A stretch of 35,971 nucleotides of DNA from contig JAGXHW010000005.1 in NCBI GenBank assembly GCA_024635995.1, positions 1-35,971 of the forward strand, written 5' to 3'. The position numbers and the translations under genes were made by a program. The stretch comes from Clostridiaceae bacterium (GTDB lineage: Bacteria > Bacillota > Clostridia > Peptostreptococcales > Tindalliaceae). The notes below the pieces were generated by a model. The model made no database searches and was not told where the DNA came from. It worked only from the letters and a program-made list of their open reading frames with translations. Shown one piece after another: positions 17,399 to 26,263 of this stretch (position 1 is the stretch's first letter; every line of letters begins with the position of its first letter).

Positions 17399-19243
17399 GT
17401 GAAGAAAAGAATTCCGGAAGAAATCGTAAACGAAATAATTAGTCGAAATGATATTGTTGAAGTCATCAGCGAATATCTGCCACTACAACCGGGAGGCGCT
17501 AATCACAGGGCACTGTGCCCTTTTCACAATGAAAAAACCCCTTCCTTTATGGTCAGCAGGGAAAAACAGATCTATAAGTGTTTTGGATGTGGGGCTGCTG
17601 GTAATGTGGCTGGGTTTATCATGGAAAAAGAAAACCTGGATTTTGTTGAAGCTTTGAAAAAACTAGCTGAAAGAGTTCATATGCAAATTCCGGAAGATGA
17701 CATGAGTCAGGAAGCGAAAGAAATGCTGCAGGAACAGCACACACTGATGGACCTGCATCGGGAAGCAGCCAGTTTTTATTTCCAGAACCTAAAAAAACCT
17801 GGGAGTCCAGGGGCTGCTTACCTGGCTAAAAGGGGCTGGAGTATTCATACCATCAAGGGTTTTGGGCTAGGTTATGCACCGGACCAGTGGGATGCACTGA
17901 CAAGGCACCTTGTGAAAAAAGGACATCCGGAAAACCAGCTGATCAAAGCGGGTTTGGCCATTAAGCGAGAAAAAAGCGGCGTTTATGACCGGTTTAGGAA
18001 CCGTGTCATGTTCCCTATATTTGATATTCGGGGAAATGTTGTTGCTTTTGGTGGCAGAATCCTTTCTTCGGACGACACACCAAAATATTTGAATTCTCCT
18101 GAAACGCCAACCTTTAATAAACGTCATTTATTATATGGACTAAACATAGCCAGAACTCAGTTGATTAACAAAACACTGATTTTAGTGGAAGGATACACAG
18201 ATGTGATCAGCCTGCACGAACAGGGTTTTAAGAATAGCGCAGCAACGCTGGGCACTTCTTTGACTCCTGATCATGCGAAGTTAGTGGAAAAAATGGCAGA
18301 AAAAGTCATTCTTTGTTTTGATGGCGATGATGCGGGTATTCGTGCAGCGCAACGCAGTATACAGATCTTTCGACAAACACAGCTGGAAGTCAGGATACTC
18401 ACATTACCAAAAGGAACTGATCCGGACCAATATATTCAGGATGAAGGAAAAGAAGCGTTTCAAAATTTATTGGAAAAAACACCAACAGCTGTAGACTATC
18501 AAATATCGTTGATTCGCAGAAAGCATTCACTGGCCACTGTTGAAGGTAAACTTCATTTCGCACGGGAAACAGCTGATATTCTTAAACAGATTAAAAGCCT
18601 GGTTGAGCGGGAAGCCTATGCTGGCAGAATTGCTGAAGAAATAGGTGTCTCAAAAGCCTCTTTTATGCAGGAATTACAACAGAATGGCCGTGGATTTGTT
18701 CAGAAACAGCCTTATCAATCTTCGAAAAGAAGAAAAGAATTTATGCCAGTAATCGAAGCCATGATCCCCTTGGAGGTGGACCCCCTCCTTAAAAGCGAGC
18801 AACAGTTTTTAAAATGGATGCTGGATCATAGCGACGAACTGGACCGATTAACAGATAAGGTATCGGATGAGTACTTTCACGACCCTGCTCACAAAATAAT
18901 TTTTTCAATCATACTGGAAAATGCAAAAGAAATTGAGGAAAATCAAAAAAAAGTGGATTTATTTGCAGGATTTGAGAAAGAATTGGCGAATATTGAAAAG
19001 ACAGAAGAACATAACTTGCCAAATGATGAAATCATATATCGATTCACTCACTTTGTCAGGAAGTACAGGCTGCAACAACAACTCAAACATCTGGAAAAAC
19101 AGTTGCAACATATTGAAGAATTAGTGGATATGAACCCGAAAGAGAAGGAAGATGAAATGCTTAAAATGGGAATGGAAATTAGGCGTATTAACATAGAACT
19201 GCAACAGTTATCATTGCAGAAGGGGGTGAAAACCAATGGATAA
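17399..19243 (+). CDS. dnaG: DNA primase DnaG
   Basis: 614 aa from GTG 17399, with GAAGGAAAAG about ten bases ahead. Zinc-binding domain: Cys40, His43, Cys61 and Cys64 within [11 protein letters not shown] and KCFGCG. The RNA polymerase domain contains [22 protein letters not shown], and the Toprim motif is [11 protein letters not shown] followed by GTSLT and the acidic [10 protein letters not shown]-terminal helicase-binding region rich in Lys/Glu/Gln (~450-614) follows. It synthesises RNA primers at the replication fork. The gene overlaps rpoD by eight bases, the classic macromolecular-synthesis operon arrangement (here without rpsU). Confidence 0.97.
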   Translation: MKKRIPEEIVNEIISRNDIVEVISEYLPLQPGGANHRALCPFHNEKTPSFMVSREKQIYKCFGCGAAGNVAGFIMEKENLDFVEALKKLAERVHMQIPEDDMSQEAKEMLQEQHTLMDLHREAASFYFQNLKKPGSPGAAYLAKRGWSIHTIKGFGLGYAPDQWDALTRHLVKKGHPENQLIKAGLAIKREKSGVYDRFRNRVMFPIFDIRGNVVAFGGRILSSDDTPKYLNSPETPTFNKRHLLYGLNIARTQLINKTLILVEGYTDVISLHEQGFKNSAATLGTSLTPDHAKLVEKMAEKVILCFDGDDAGIRAAQRSIQIFRQTQLEVRILTLPKGTDPDQYIQDEGKEAFQNLLEKTPTAVDYQISLIRRKHSLATVEGKLHFARETADILKQIKSLVEREAYAGRIAEEIGVSKASFMQELQQNGRGFVQKQPYQSSKRRKEFMPVIEAMIPLEVDPLLKSEQQFLKWMLDHSDELDRLTDKVSDEYFHDPAHKIIFSIILENAKEIEENQKKVDLFAGFEKELANIEKTEEHNLPNDEIIYRFTHFVRKYRLQQQLKHLEKQLQHIEELVDMNPKEKEDEMLKMGMEIRRINIELQQLSLQKGVKTNG

Positions 19244-20360
19244 TCAGGCTGTCGATGTGAAAGAATTATTAAAAAAACTGCTTGAAAAAGGCCAGAAAGA
19301 TGGTCAGCTAACCTATGGCGAAATTATGGACGCATTGGAAAAAGCAGATATGGATAAAGATCAGATTGATGACCTGTATGACCAGTTTACCAACTTGAGC
19401 ATTGATATCATTGGGGAAAAAGAGGACGATTTAGAAATGGATGACCCGGACCTTGATGATCCTGAATTGGATGAAGATGACATGAAAGCTGATGACAAAC
19501 AAGAAGATGAAATAGCCTTTCTTAAGGGTGTTAACATTGATGACCCAGTTCGAATGTACCTGAAAGAAATTGGAAAAGTACCATTGTTAACCAGTGCGCT
19601 TGAAATAGAGTTGGCGCAAAGAATGGAACAAGGGGACGAGCAGGCCAAAAAGCAGTTGGTGGAAGCGAACCTCAGACTGGTCGTCAGCATTGCCAAACGA
19701 TATGTTGGCAGAGGGATGTTATTCCTCGATTTGATTCAGGAAGGCAACTTAGGTTTGATTAAAGCCGTCGAAAAATTTGATTATCGGAAAGGTTATAAAT
19801 TCAGCACTTACGCCACATGGTGGATTCGGCAAGCCATCACCAGAGCCATTGCTGATCAGGCCAGAACCATACGCATACCCGTACACATGGTTGAGACAAT
19901 AAATAAACTGATTAGGGTATCTCGCCAGTTGTTACAGGATTTAGGTCGGGAACCAAAACCTGAAGAAATTGCACGGGAAATGGACATCACGGAAGAAAAA
20001 GTGAGGGAGATCCTTAAAATTGCCCAGGAGCCAGTTTCTTTAGAAACCCCCATCGGGGAAGAAGAAGACAGTCATCTGGGAGATTTCATACCTGATGATG
20101 ATGTGTTGGCACCGGCGGATTCAGCGGCTTTTTCCCTACTAAAGGAACAATTAGTGGAGGTGTTGCATACACTGACAGTCAGAGAGCAAAAAGTATTGAG
20201 ATTGCGATTTGGGTTGGATGACGGTCGTGCAAGAACCCTTGAAGAAGTTGGGAAAAAATTTCAGGTAACCAGAGAGCGAATCAGGCAAATAGAGGCAAAG
20301 GCGCTTCGAAAGTTAAGACACCCCAGTCGCAGCAAAAAACTGAAGGATTATTTGGAGTAA
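19236..20360 (+). CDS. rpoD: RNA polymerase sigma factor SigA (RpoD)
   Basis: 374 aa. An acidic region 1.1 (~1-85) is rich in Asp/Glu ([15 protein letters not shown]). Region 1.2 starts [12 protein letters not shown]. Region 2 has [20 protein letters not shown] and [17 protein letters not shown], the -10 recognition helix. Region 3 is [12 protein letters not shown]. Region 4.2 is [20 protein letters not shown]. This is the primary vegetative sigma factor, and the promoters seen in this window fit its consensus. It is translationally coupled to dnaG; its own RBS is the GGGGGTG run inside the dnaG end. A terminator follows. Confidence 0.98.
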   Translation: MDNQAVDVKELLKKLLEKGQKDGQLTYGEIMDALEKADMDKDQIDDLYDQFTNLSIDIIGEKEDDLEMDDPDLDDPELDEDDMKADDKQEDEIAFLKGVNIDDPVRMYLKEIGKVPLLTSALEIELAQRMEQGDEQAKKQLVEANLRLVVSIAKRYVGRGMLFLDLIQEGNLGLIKAVEKFDYRKGYKFSTYATWWIRQAITRAIADQARTIRIPVHMVETINKLIRVSRQLLQDLGREPKPEEIAREMDITEEKVREILKIAQEPVSLETPIGEEEDSHLGDFIPDDDVLAPADSAAFSLLKEQLVEVLHTLTVREQKVLRLRFGLDDGRARTLEEVGKKFQVTRERIRQIEAKALRKLRHPSRSKKLKDYLE

Positions 20361-20401
20361 GTAAGCCAAAGACCATCCAGCTGTATTGATGGAATACAAG
20401 T

Positions 20402-20431
20402 AAAGGATTCGCTTAGGCGAATCCTTTGTTT
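20402..20431 (+). terminator. Terminator after rpoD
   Basis: An 11-bp perfect stem, 20402-20412 with 20417-20427 (AAAGGATTCGC and its complement), loop of four, and a short T-rich tail TTTGTTT. The tail is weak, so some read-through into trmK is possible; no good promoter was found in the 65 bases before trmK. Confidence 0.75.
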
Positions 20432-20494
20432 AGGTATATCCGGGTACATACCGGACATTGCTGCATGGCACAATAGGTAGGGAGTGACCATAAC

Positions 20495-21199
20495 ATGAGG
20501 GTACCACTGTCGCATCGGCTTAGAGTCATTGCAGATGAAGTCATTATTAATAAAAAAGTTGCAGATATTGGCACAGACCATGGATACCTTCCTGTGTATT
20601 TAGTAAAACATAAGGGTGTATCTAAGGTGATTGCCGCGGATGTGAACCAGGATCCTTTAAACAAAGCGCGAATTGTTATCCAACGGCATAAGCTTCAGCA
20701 ACACATTGAACTTCGTTTGGGGGATGGACTTAACGTACTGCATGAAGGAGAAGCCTCCACCATTATTATTGCCGGTATGGGGGGGAACTTAATCAGTGAA
20801 ATATTGGATAATAGCCCTTCAGTTGCAAAAAAAGCTGAAAAATTGATATTGCAACCGGTACAAAGTGTGCAGGAGTTGCGTCGGTATCTGTTGGAAAATG
20901 GTTATGAGATTACCAATGAAAAACTGATGCAGGAAAAAAATCGGTTTTATGAAATTCTGTGCACTCAGTTCAGGAATAAACCATGGGGACAGATTGATCC
21001 CTTGGTACTGGAAATAGGAGAATTTTTACAAGACCAGGATCCTCATATCGCTCAAGCATTTTTGCGGAGAAAAATTAGACTAACGGAAAATAAACGAGTG
21101 GGGATGTTAAAGTCTGAATCACTTGATGGTGCTGAAATAGTAGAAGTTGAATTATTGCTTAAAAAGCTGAAGGAGGCATTGGAATGGTTTGTAAAGTAA
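20495..21199 (+). CDS. trmK: tRNA (adenine22-N1)-methyltransferase TrmK (YqfN)
   Basis: 234 aa. A Rossmann-type SAM-binding domain opens with ADIGTDHGYLPVYLV, followed by AADVNQDPL and IIIAGMGGNLISEIL, the typical TrmK catalytic/substrate region. The C-terminal ~70 residues form the helical coiled-coil domain of the family. It methylates N1 of A22 in bacterial tRNAs. It overlaps the next gene by 16 bases. The rpoD-trmK-nif3 order matches sigA-cccA-yqfN-yqfO of B. subtilis except that the cytochrome gene cccA is missing, fitting an anaerobe. Confidence 0.93.
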   Translation: MRVPLSHRLRVIADEVIINKKVADIGTDHGYLPVYLVKHKGVSKVIAADVNQDPLNKARIVIQRHKLQQHIELRLGDGLNVLHEGEASTIIIAGMGGNLISEILDNSPSVAKKAEKLILQPVQSVQELRRYLLENGYEITNEKLMQEKNRFYEILCTQFRNKPWGQIDPLVLEIGEFLQDQDPHIAQAFLRRKIRLTENKRVGMLKSESLDGAEIVEVELLLKKLKEALEWFVK

Positions 21200-22302
21200 A
21201 AGACATTATCATAGCGATGAATCAACTGGCTCCGGAATCTCTGGCAATGGAATGGGATCATGTTGGCTTGCAGATTGGTTCGCCGGAGGATGATGTGAAG
21301 AAGGTTTTTCTAGCTTTGGATTTAACAGAAGGGTCTCTGGCAGAAGCTATGATGTGCGATCCTGATATGATTATTACCCATCATCCCTTTCTTTTTTCAC
21401 CTATCCAAAGCATCCGTACTGACCGCATGCCAGGGAAGATCATTCAACAATTACTTGCATCAAGAATAGCATTTTACGCTGCCCATACAAACATGGACAT
21501 TGCCAAAGGCGGACTAAATGATTGGGTGTTTACTAACCTGAATTTATCAAATCAGATGCTGCTGGAACAAACTTCATCAGAACCATTGTTGAAATTGGTG
21601 GTTTATGTACCTGACAATGAGGTGGAAAAGGTGGCAGATTCTCTGGCTCTCGCCGGAGCGGGGTATATTGGAAAGTACAGTCATTGTAGTTTCAGGTCGC
21701 GTGGAATTGGCACTTTTAAACCGCTTGAAGGGGCATCTCCTGCAATTGGGTCGGTTGATCAAATTGAACAGGTTTCAGAAACCAGGCTGGAGACCATTGT
21801 TCCCCTTAAACAACTAACAACTGTTATTGATGCGATGAAAAAAGCTCATCCGTACGAAGAGGTGGCTTATGATGTGTTCCAATTGCATCAAAAGGGAGAA
21901 ACCCAGGGTATTGGCCGAATTGGTGAGTTACCTTCCTCAATGAAAGTGGAAGAATTTATTGGTCAACTGAAGCAAGTATTCCATCTGGAAACATTACGAT
22001 GGGTAGAGGCTTCAGCACCCACAATCACCAAAGTTGCCGTGTTGACTGGCAGTGGAGCCAGTGCTATTGAAGAGGCAGCTAAGAATGGTTGTGATGCATT
22101 GGTGACAGGGGATGTTAAGTACCATGACGCTCAGCTGGCCGAATCGCTGGACATTCACTTGTTTGATGTGGGTCATTTTGAATCAGAAATATGTTTCACG
22201 GAAATAGTGGAGAAGCATTTAGAGAAATACTTTAATAAGACAGGCCATTCTGTAAGCATTGTGTGTGCCATGGGTCAAGGCAATCCAATAAAAACCATAT
22301 AA
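21184..22302 (+). CDS. Nif3-like dinuclear metal center protein (YqfO family)
   Basis: 372 aa. Start ATG 21184 has AAGGAGG seven bases upstream, inside the trmK end. Metal ligands of the Nif3 fold appear as DMIITHHPFLF, the later AHTNMD, and C-terminally GDVKYHDAQLAES and DVGHFESE. Residues ~125-230 form the inserted PII/CutA-like domain found in the long form (B. subtilis YqfO, ~373 aa). Family members are called GTP cyclohydrolase I type 2-like or NGG1-interacting factor 3. The cellular role is not settled; pairing with trmK is widely conserved. Confidence 0.92.
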   Translation: MVCKVKDIIIAMNQLAPESLAMEWDHVGLQIGSPEDDVKKVFLALDLTEGSLAEAMMCDPDMIITHHPFLFSPIQSIRTDRMPGKIIQQLLASRIAFYAAHTNMDIAKGGLNDWVFTNLNLSNQMLLEQTSSEPLLKLVVYVPDNEVEKVADSLALAGAGYIGKYSHCSFRSRGIGTFKPLEGASPAIGSVDQIEQVSETRLETIVPLKQLTTVIDAMKKAHPYEEVAYDVFQLHQKGETQGIGRIGELPSSMKVEEFIGQLKQVFHLETLRWVEASAPTITKVAVLTGSGASAIEEAAKNGCDALVTGDVKYHDAQLAESLDIHLFDVGHFESEICFTEIVEKHLEKYFNKTGHSVSIVCAMGQGNPIKTI

Positions 22303-22333
22303 AATAGATCAAACCACAGGGTTCTTGACTACT

Positions 22334-22362
22334 TTGACATTGAAAACACCCCATGTTACAAT
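22334..22362 (+). promoter_or_regulatory. Sigma-A promoter of rnpB
   Basis: A perfect TTGACA at 22334-22339, a 17-bp spacer, and TACAAT at 22357-22362. Transcription should start near 22369, so a short 5' leader before the mature RNA is expected. Confidence 0.88.
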
Positions 22363-22383
22363 GATTATGTCCACTGAAATAAT

Positions 22384-22733
22384 GCGAGTAAACCAGACAG
22401 TCGCGGCATCACCATGTGATGACGAGGAAAGTCCGAGCTCCCCAGGGCAATGGTGCTGGGTAACCCCCAGTAGAGGCGACTCTAAGGATAGTGCAACAGA
22501 GAGATACCGCCTGCTTGCATGCAAGTCAGGTAAGGGTGGAAAGGTGAGGTAAGAGCTTACCAGCAGTCTGGTGACAGGCTGGCTATGTAAACCCCATCAG
22601 GAGCAAGACCAAGTAGGGACTAAAAAAAGCGGCTGCCCGTCGTGTCCCGTGGTAGGTTGCTTGAGCCGTTTGGTAACACGCGGCCTAGATAGATGACTGT
22701 CTAATACAGAACTCGGCTTATAGGTTTACTCGT
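22384..22733 (+). ncRNA. rnpB: RNase P RNA (class A-like)
   Basis: The ends close as helix P1: CGAGTAAACC at 22385-22394 with GGTTTACTCG at 22723-22732. The conserved core is present: GAGGAAAGTCCGAGCTC near 22424, AAGGGTGGAAAGGTGAGGT followed by AAGAGC (CR II/III region), AAACCCCATCAGGAGCAAGA, and ACAGAACTCGGCTTATAGG near the 3' end. About 350 nt. The architecture with the AGGGTGAAA-type P11-P12 segment suggests the ancestral class A of Clostridia rather than the Bacillus class B. It removes 5' leaders from pre-tRNAs together with RnpA. Promoter and terminator are both visible. Confidence 0.96.
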
Positions 22734-22751
22734 TTATCATGATGGGACAGT

Positions 22752-22786
22752 CCAGCCATTGGCAACAGTGGCTGGTTTTGATTTTT
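22752..22786 (+). terminator. Terminator of rnpB
   Basis: Stem CCAGCCATT (22752-22760) with AGTGGCTGG (22767-22775), a six-base loop GGCAAC, then TTTTGATTTTT. Confidence 0.88.
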
Positions 22787-22888
22787 GAATCATATACTAA
22801 ATCATTGTGTGAGTTTATTGCAGTATAGGGTAACTATGTGGTAGCCCATATAACAGGTTTGAATAAAATACAAATTGGAGGAATTAAC

Positions 22889-23284
22889 ATGGCATTTACG
22901 TACACGTATACTGTCAAAACGGATAAAACAGTCGAACAATCAGTGACTGATGTTCGCAGTGCATTAGCGGAACAGGGTTTTGGTACTCTCTGGGAGTTAA
23001 ATGTGCCATCAAAGCTTAAAGAAAAAGGCGTTGATTACCAGCGTGAAGCAGTAATACTTGAGGTATGCAACCCGGTTCACGCGAAAAATGCACTGGAAGC
23101 GAATTTACAGGTTATATACTTCCTGCCATGCAAAATTGTTGTTTATGAAGAATCCGGTAAAACATCCATCGGTATGATGCTGCCCTCAGTCATGATGGAA
23201 AGCCTGCAAGATCCGTCTTTGAATGCCTTCGCATTGGAAGTGGAGGAAGCACTTCGTACAGCCATTGACAAGGCGGTTATGTAA
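22889..23284 (+). CDS. DUF302 family protein
   Basis: 131 aa. GGAGG at 22877-22881 is seven bases before ATG 22889; an in-frame GTG 51 bases upstream lacks an RBS. The sequence shows the DUF302 pattern: an N-terminal beta strand with YTVKTDKTVEQSVTDVRSALAEQGFG, then EVCNPVHAKNALEAN, and LPCKIVVYEESGKTSIGMM before a helical end. The protein is compact and has no signal peptide or TM helix. The function of DUF302 proteins is not established. No convincing promoter was found in the ~100 bases after the rnpB terminator; the gene ends at a bidirectional terminator. Confidence 0.85.
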   Translation: MAFTYTYTVKTDKTVEQSVTDVRSALAEQGFGTLWELNVPSKLKEKGVDYQREAVILEVCNPVHAKNALEANLQVIYFLPCKIVVYEESGKTSIGMMLPSVMMESLQDPSLNAFALEVEEALRTAIDKAVM

Positions 23285-23326
23285 AAATAAAAAGTTGAGC
23301 ATCTTTAGAGCACAAAAGAGCATAAA

Positions 23327-23365
23327 AAAAGCACCTGCTTTATGGTAAGAAGAGCAGGTGCTTTT
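23327..23365. terminator. Bidirectional terminator between DUF302 gene and rpsD remnant
   Basis: A 13-bp perfect stem, AAAAGCACCTGCT (23327-23339) with AGCAGGTGCTTTT (23353-23365), and a 13-base loop. The T-run serves the plus strand, and seven A on the left (23324-23330) give the minus strand its T-run. Confidence 0.92.
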
Positions 23366-23397
23366 GTCAAATGAATTTCAACATCAAATCAAGTTAA

Positions 23398-23580
23398 TTA
23401 TTTGGAATAATATTCAACCACCAACTGATCGTTGATTTCAATGGGTATGTCCTGCCGAGTGGGAACCTTAACCAGTTTGCCGTCAAATTCATCAGGGAAC
23501 TTTTCCAGGTAGGGGTAACTCGCGTAATCAGACTGCTGGTAATGCCTAATAAAATGCTCGTTATTTCTGGAATTTTTCCA
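23398..23580 (-). pseudogene. rpsD: C-terminal remnant of a ribosomal protein S4 gene
   Basis: On the minus strand 60 codons plus a stop read as the end of S4: the block starting KNSRNNEHF, then YPYLEKFPDEFDGK, PTRQDIPIEIND and the diagnostic end QLVVEYYSK. S4 is normally ~200 residues, so about 70% is missing. Directly upstream in this frame is a TAG (23581-23583) and no ATG, GTG or TTG occurs in the 60 codons, so the piece cannot be started normally. An AGGAGG-like RBS and a leader lie immediately upstream, suggesting an internal deletion that joined the old 5' region to the last third. The working rpsD is presumably in the ribosomal protein operon elsewhere. Confidence 0.85.
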
Positions 23581-23667
23581 CTAATTCCTCCTGCTTTTTC
23601 AACAAGCGTTGTGCCGCGGTAAGCCTGTTGGCAAAATGTAGTATATCATAAAAAACAGTAATTGAAA
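23581..23667 (-). promoter_or_regulatory. Putative old promoter, leader and RBS of the rpsD remnant
   Basis: Reading the minus strand, TTTCAA (23662-23667), 16 bp, TATACT (23640-23645) resembles a weak sigma-A promoter. Downstream come CAACGCTTGTTG, a small hairpin, and AGGAGG near 23587-23592. A GTG five bases after it opens only a six-codon frame (M-E-K-F-Q-K), out of phase with the S4 remnant. The call is inference from position and layout. Confidence 0.4.
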
Positions 23668-23698
23668 ATGGTTATCACTAAATATTTTAGAATAACTT

Positions 23699-23726
23699 TT
23701 GTTCATTTGATGTTTTCGGGTATAAT
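23699..23726 (+). promoter_or_regulatory. Sigma-A promoter of rlmH
   Basis: TTGTTC at 23699-23704, 16 bp, perfect TATAAT at 23721-23726, 39 bases before the rlmH ATG. It is back-to-back with the minus-strand candidate promoter. Confidence 0.7.
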
Positions 23727-23765
23727 GAAAACAGTGTAACGATGTCAATTGTGGAGTTGGAGAAA

Positions 23766-24245
23766 ATGAATATAACAGTCATTTCAGTTGGAAAACTGAA
23801 AGAGAAGTACCTGAAGGATGGCATCTCAGAATATGTCAAAAGACTATCCCGTTACTGTTCCCTGAGTCTGGTTGAAGTAGCTGATGAAAAAGCTCCGGAA
23901 AACCTGAGTGAAAATGACATGATTCAGGTGAAGGAAAGAGAAGGAGAGAGGATCTTAAAGCAAGTGAAGGAAGGCATGTACGTTATCGTACTGGATTTAA
24001 GAGGTGAAATGCATTCTTCAGAACAATTCGCAGGGAAAATTGAAAAATTATCATTGCAAGGCAGCAGCCAAATTGCATTTATCATAGGCGGATCCCTGGG
24101 TTTATCTGATGGAGTACTTTCCAGTTCCAACGAAAAGCTCAGTTTTTCAAGAATGACTTTTCCCCATCAACTGATGCGCCTTATTTTGCTGGAACAAATC
24201 TATCGAGCTTTCAGAATTAACAGGAACGAACCATACCATAAATAA
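23766..24245 (+). CDS. rlmH: 23S rRNA (pseudouridine1915-N3)-methyltransferase RlmH
   Basis: 159 aa, the exact family length. ATG 23766 is preceded by TTGGAG four bases upstream and starts the standard [16 protein letters not shown]; an in-frame ATG at 23742 would add eight atypical residues. The SPOUT trefoil knot is clear: [37 protein letters not shown] and the conserved end NEPYHK. It methylates pseudouridine 1915 in helix 69 of 23S rRNA as a homodimer. It has its own promoter. Confidence 0.97.
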   Translation: MNITVISVGKLKEKYLKDGISEYVKRLSRYCSLSLVEVADEKAPENLSENDMIQVKEREGERILKQVKEGMYVIVLDLRGEMHSSEQFAGKIEKLSLQGSSQIAFIIGGSLGLSDGVLSSSNEKLSFSRMTFPHQLMRLILLEQIYRAFRINRNEPYHK

Positions 24246-24320
24246 CGCTGTTCTGAATGGTAACCTTACCATATAGCCTTGCAATAATCCATTACATACT
24301 AAGATTTTGAAGTAATAACA

Positions 24321-26219
24321 GTGTATGACAACACGCGTGAGGTGATTAATCTGAATGAAAAGAAGGTAAGCATACATGTGGTGATCAGCAGCAGTTTATT
24401 AATAATTGTTTTGTTGGCTTGGATAAGTCTCATGACATTGACCCCCTTGTTTGGAACATACTTAGATCAGCTAAGGAATTTGCCGGAGTATTGGCAAAAA
24501 TTCAGGCTAAGTTTTGCCGTTGCCCTGACAATTGCACCTGTGTTTTTGTATTTCATGGTATCCCTGCATCGGCTTCTTTTACCCACTGTCAGCATGACAA
24601 AAATTGCGGGTTATACCATTGCTGTGTTTTATGTCGTGGCCGCCACCCTCTCTTATGGGGCGCAACTTACGCTTGTACCATACTATCTAAATCAAAATGC
24701 CATCTTCATGGCAGAGATATGGTATTTTTTCAACCAAGATTCACTGGCGTATTTCATTAATCAAACCAGCTATGCTTTTTGGGCAGTGGCTGTGTTATTG
24801 CTTTTCTGGAGTTTGATAAAAAAAGTGGGAATAGAAAGATGGTTGGGTGCATTGTTCATTCTTTCGGCGATTACGTCCCTTATGGCCTATGCAGGTTTAA
24901 TGGCTGGGGTGCCGGTATTGTCTTCTTTGACGCTGATCAGTGGTGTACTAACCCTGCCCATTGCTATATTGGCACTGATCCTGGCCATTAAAAGGCTGAT
25001 AAAGATAAATGCGGCAGTAGGTCCGGAAGCTGTTATAAATAACGAAAACATTGAGAAAAACGATGAAGATGATATGGTGGAGAAAGAGGCTAACCCGGAA
25101 GATGTTGATTTGAAAGAACCCATGAATACAGATGGTGTAAACAACAATAAAGGTATTACAAAGAGACGAATTATTATGGCGCTGCTGGGGACAATCTTAG
25201 TTTTTGCGGGCGCACTTGGTGGTTTTATAGGGGTGGTAAGCTTTATGAATCCGGTACCTCAAGAAATGGAATTGCTGGAAGTTTACAATCCACAAGGTCA
25301 AGAGCTCTCTTTGAATACGCCAGTGACAATAACCACATTTAACATTGGCTATGGAGGGCTGGACAAAGACAGGGATTTCTTTATGGATGGTGGCGTAGAG
25401 TCCAGGTCTGAAAGCCTGGAGAGAACACTGGAAAATTCAAGGGAAATCATTAGCTTTCTTCAGACATCGCAACCCAATATTATGTTGTTGCAGGAAGTGG
25501 ACATACGGTCTTCCAGAAGTTTTGATGTCAACCAACTAAAAATGTTTCGGGAAGCTTTTCCACATCATGCCAGTGTCCACGGTTGGAACTATAAAGCGTT
25601 GTGGGTGCCCGTTCCGGTATTTAACCCCATGGGTTATGCCGATTCGGGGATCACTACGTTTAGTGAGTATGCCATGGAGAATCCCGTTCGATACCAACTT
25701 CCCGGCAGCGAAGCATGGCCACGTCAGCTCTTTGACCTGGACAGATGTATGATTGAGACCAGAATACCTGTTGATAATGGTAAAACGCTGGTATTGGTTA
25801 ATTTGCATTTATCCGCCTATGACAAGGGGGGAAAGGTGAGGGAGCATCAAATAGGGTTTGTAAAACAGTATTTATCGGACCAGGCTTCTGAAGGGCATTA
25901 TGTCATTGTTGGCGGTGACTGGAATCATTTATTGGCTCCGCACCAGATGGATGATCCAATCTTTATGGCTAACTGGCCAGATTGGTTAATGCCCTTGCCT
26001 GATGATTTCGGCCGGGAAAATTATGATTGGGCAGTTGATACGAATGTGTTCACTGTCCGTGACAATGCCACACCATATCGAAAAGGCAAAAGTTTTGTGA
26101 CTGTTATTGATGGTTTTATTGTCTCGAATAACGTGAAAGTTCATCGAGTGGAAGGCCATGACTTGGATTTTACATACAGCGATCATAATCCTGTTAGCCT
26201 TGTCTTTTCCTTACAATAG
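24321..26219 (+). CDS. Multi-TM protein with C-terminal endonuclease/exonuclease/phosphatase (EEP) domain
   Basis: 632 aa as drawn from GTG 24321; the start is uncertain because the best RBS (GAGGTGA near 24339-24345) points to a CTG at 24351. About six TM helices lie within residues ~15-230, then a charged Asn/Glu-rich linker, then a seventh TM (~278-305). The rest is an EEP-fold domain: TTFNIGYGG, MLLQEVDIRS with the metal-binding Glu, VNLHLSAYDKGG, GGDWNHLL and YSDHNPVSL. With the basic N-terminus inside and seven helices, the EEP domain should face outside. Such domains hydrolyse phosphodiesters of DNA, phosphoinositides or sphingomyelin; the substrate here is unknown. No terminator separates it from the next genes. 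Confidence 0.85.
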   Translation: MYDNTREVINLNEKKVSIHVVISSSLLIIVLLAWISLMTLTPLFGTYLDQLRNLPEYWQKFRLSFAVALTIAPVFLYFMVSLHRLLLPTVSMTKIAGYTIAVFYVVAATLSYGAQLTLVPYYLNQNAIFMAEIWYFFNQDSLAYFINQTSYAFWAVAVLLLFWSLIKKVGIERWLGALFILSAITSLMAYAGLMAGVPVLSSLTLISGVLTLPIAILALILAIKRLIKINAAVGPEAVINNENIEKNDEDDMVEKEANPEDVDLKEPMNTDGVNNNKGITKRRIIMALLGTILVFAGALGGFIGVVSFMNPVPQEMELLEVYNPQGQELSLNTPVTITTFNIGYGGLDKDRDFFMDGGVESRSESLERTLENSREIISFLQTSQPNIMLLQEVDIRSSRSFDVNQLKMFREAFPHHASVHGWNYKALWVPVPVFNPMGYADSGITTFSEYAMENPVRYQLPGSEAWPRQLFDLDRCMIETRIPVDNGKTLVLVNLHLSAYDKGGKVREHQIGFVKQYLSDQASEGHYVIVGGDWNHLLAPHQMDDPIFMANWPDWLMPLPDDFGRENYDWAVDTNVFTVRDNATPYRKGKSFVTVIDGFIVSNNVKVHRVEGHDLDFTYSDHNPVSLVFSLQ

Positions 26220-26263
26220 TAATGGAATAATTTGTAATATCTATATTTGGGAGGAAAAAGTGT

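Noticed and set aside
22325-22552. A 75-codon frame across the rnpB promoter and 5' half
   Set aside because: The region is RNase P RNA with closed P1 and conserved core sequences; the frame has no RBS and no recognisable protein.
23651-23720. The AT-rich stretch between the divergent promoters as a replication or attachment site
   Set aside because: It is short, with no repeated boxes or DnaA-box-like cluster; simple promoter sequence explains it.
24255-24270. TGGTAA-CC-TTACCA after rlmH as a terminator
   Set aside because: The 6-bp stem has a 2-base loop and no T-run, so it is unlikely to terminate transcription.
24419-24991. Plus-strand alternative frames inside the EEP membrane gene
   Set aside because: They lie within TM-coding sequence, lack RBSs and resemble no family; the long frame has full EEP motifs.
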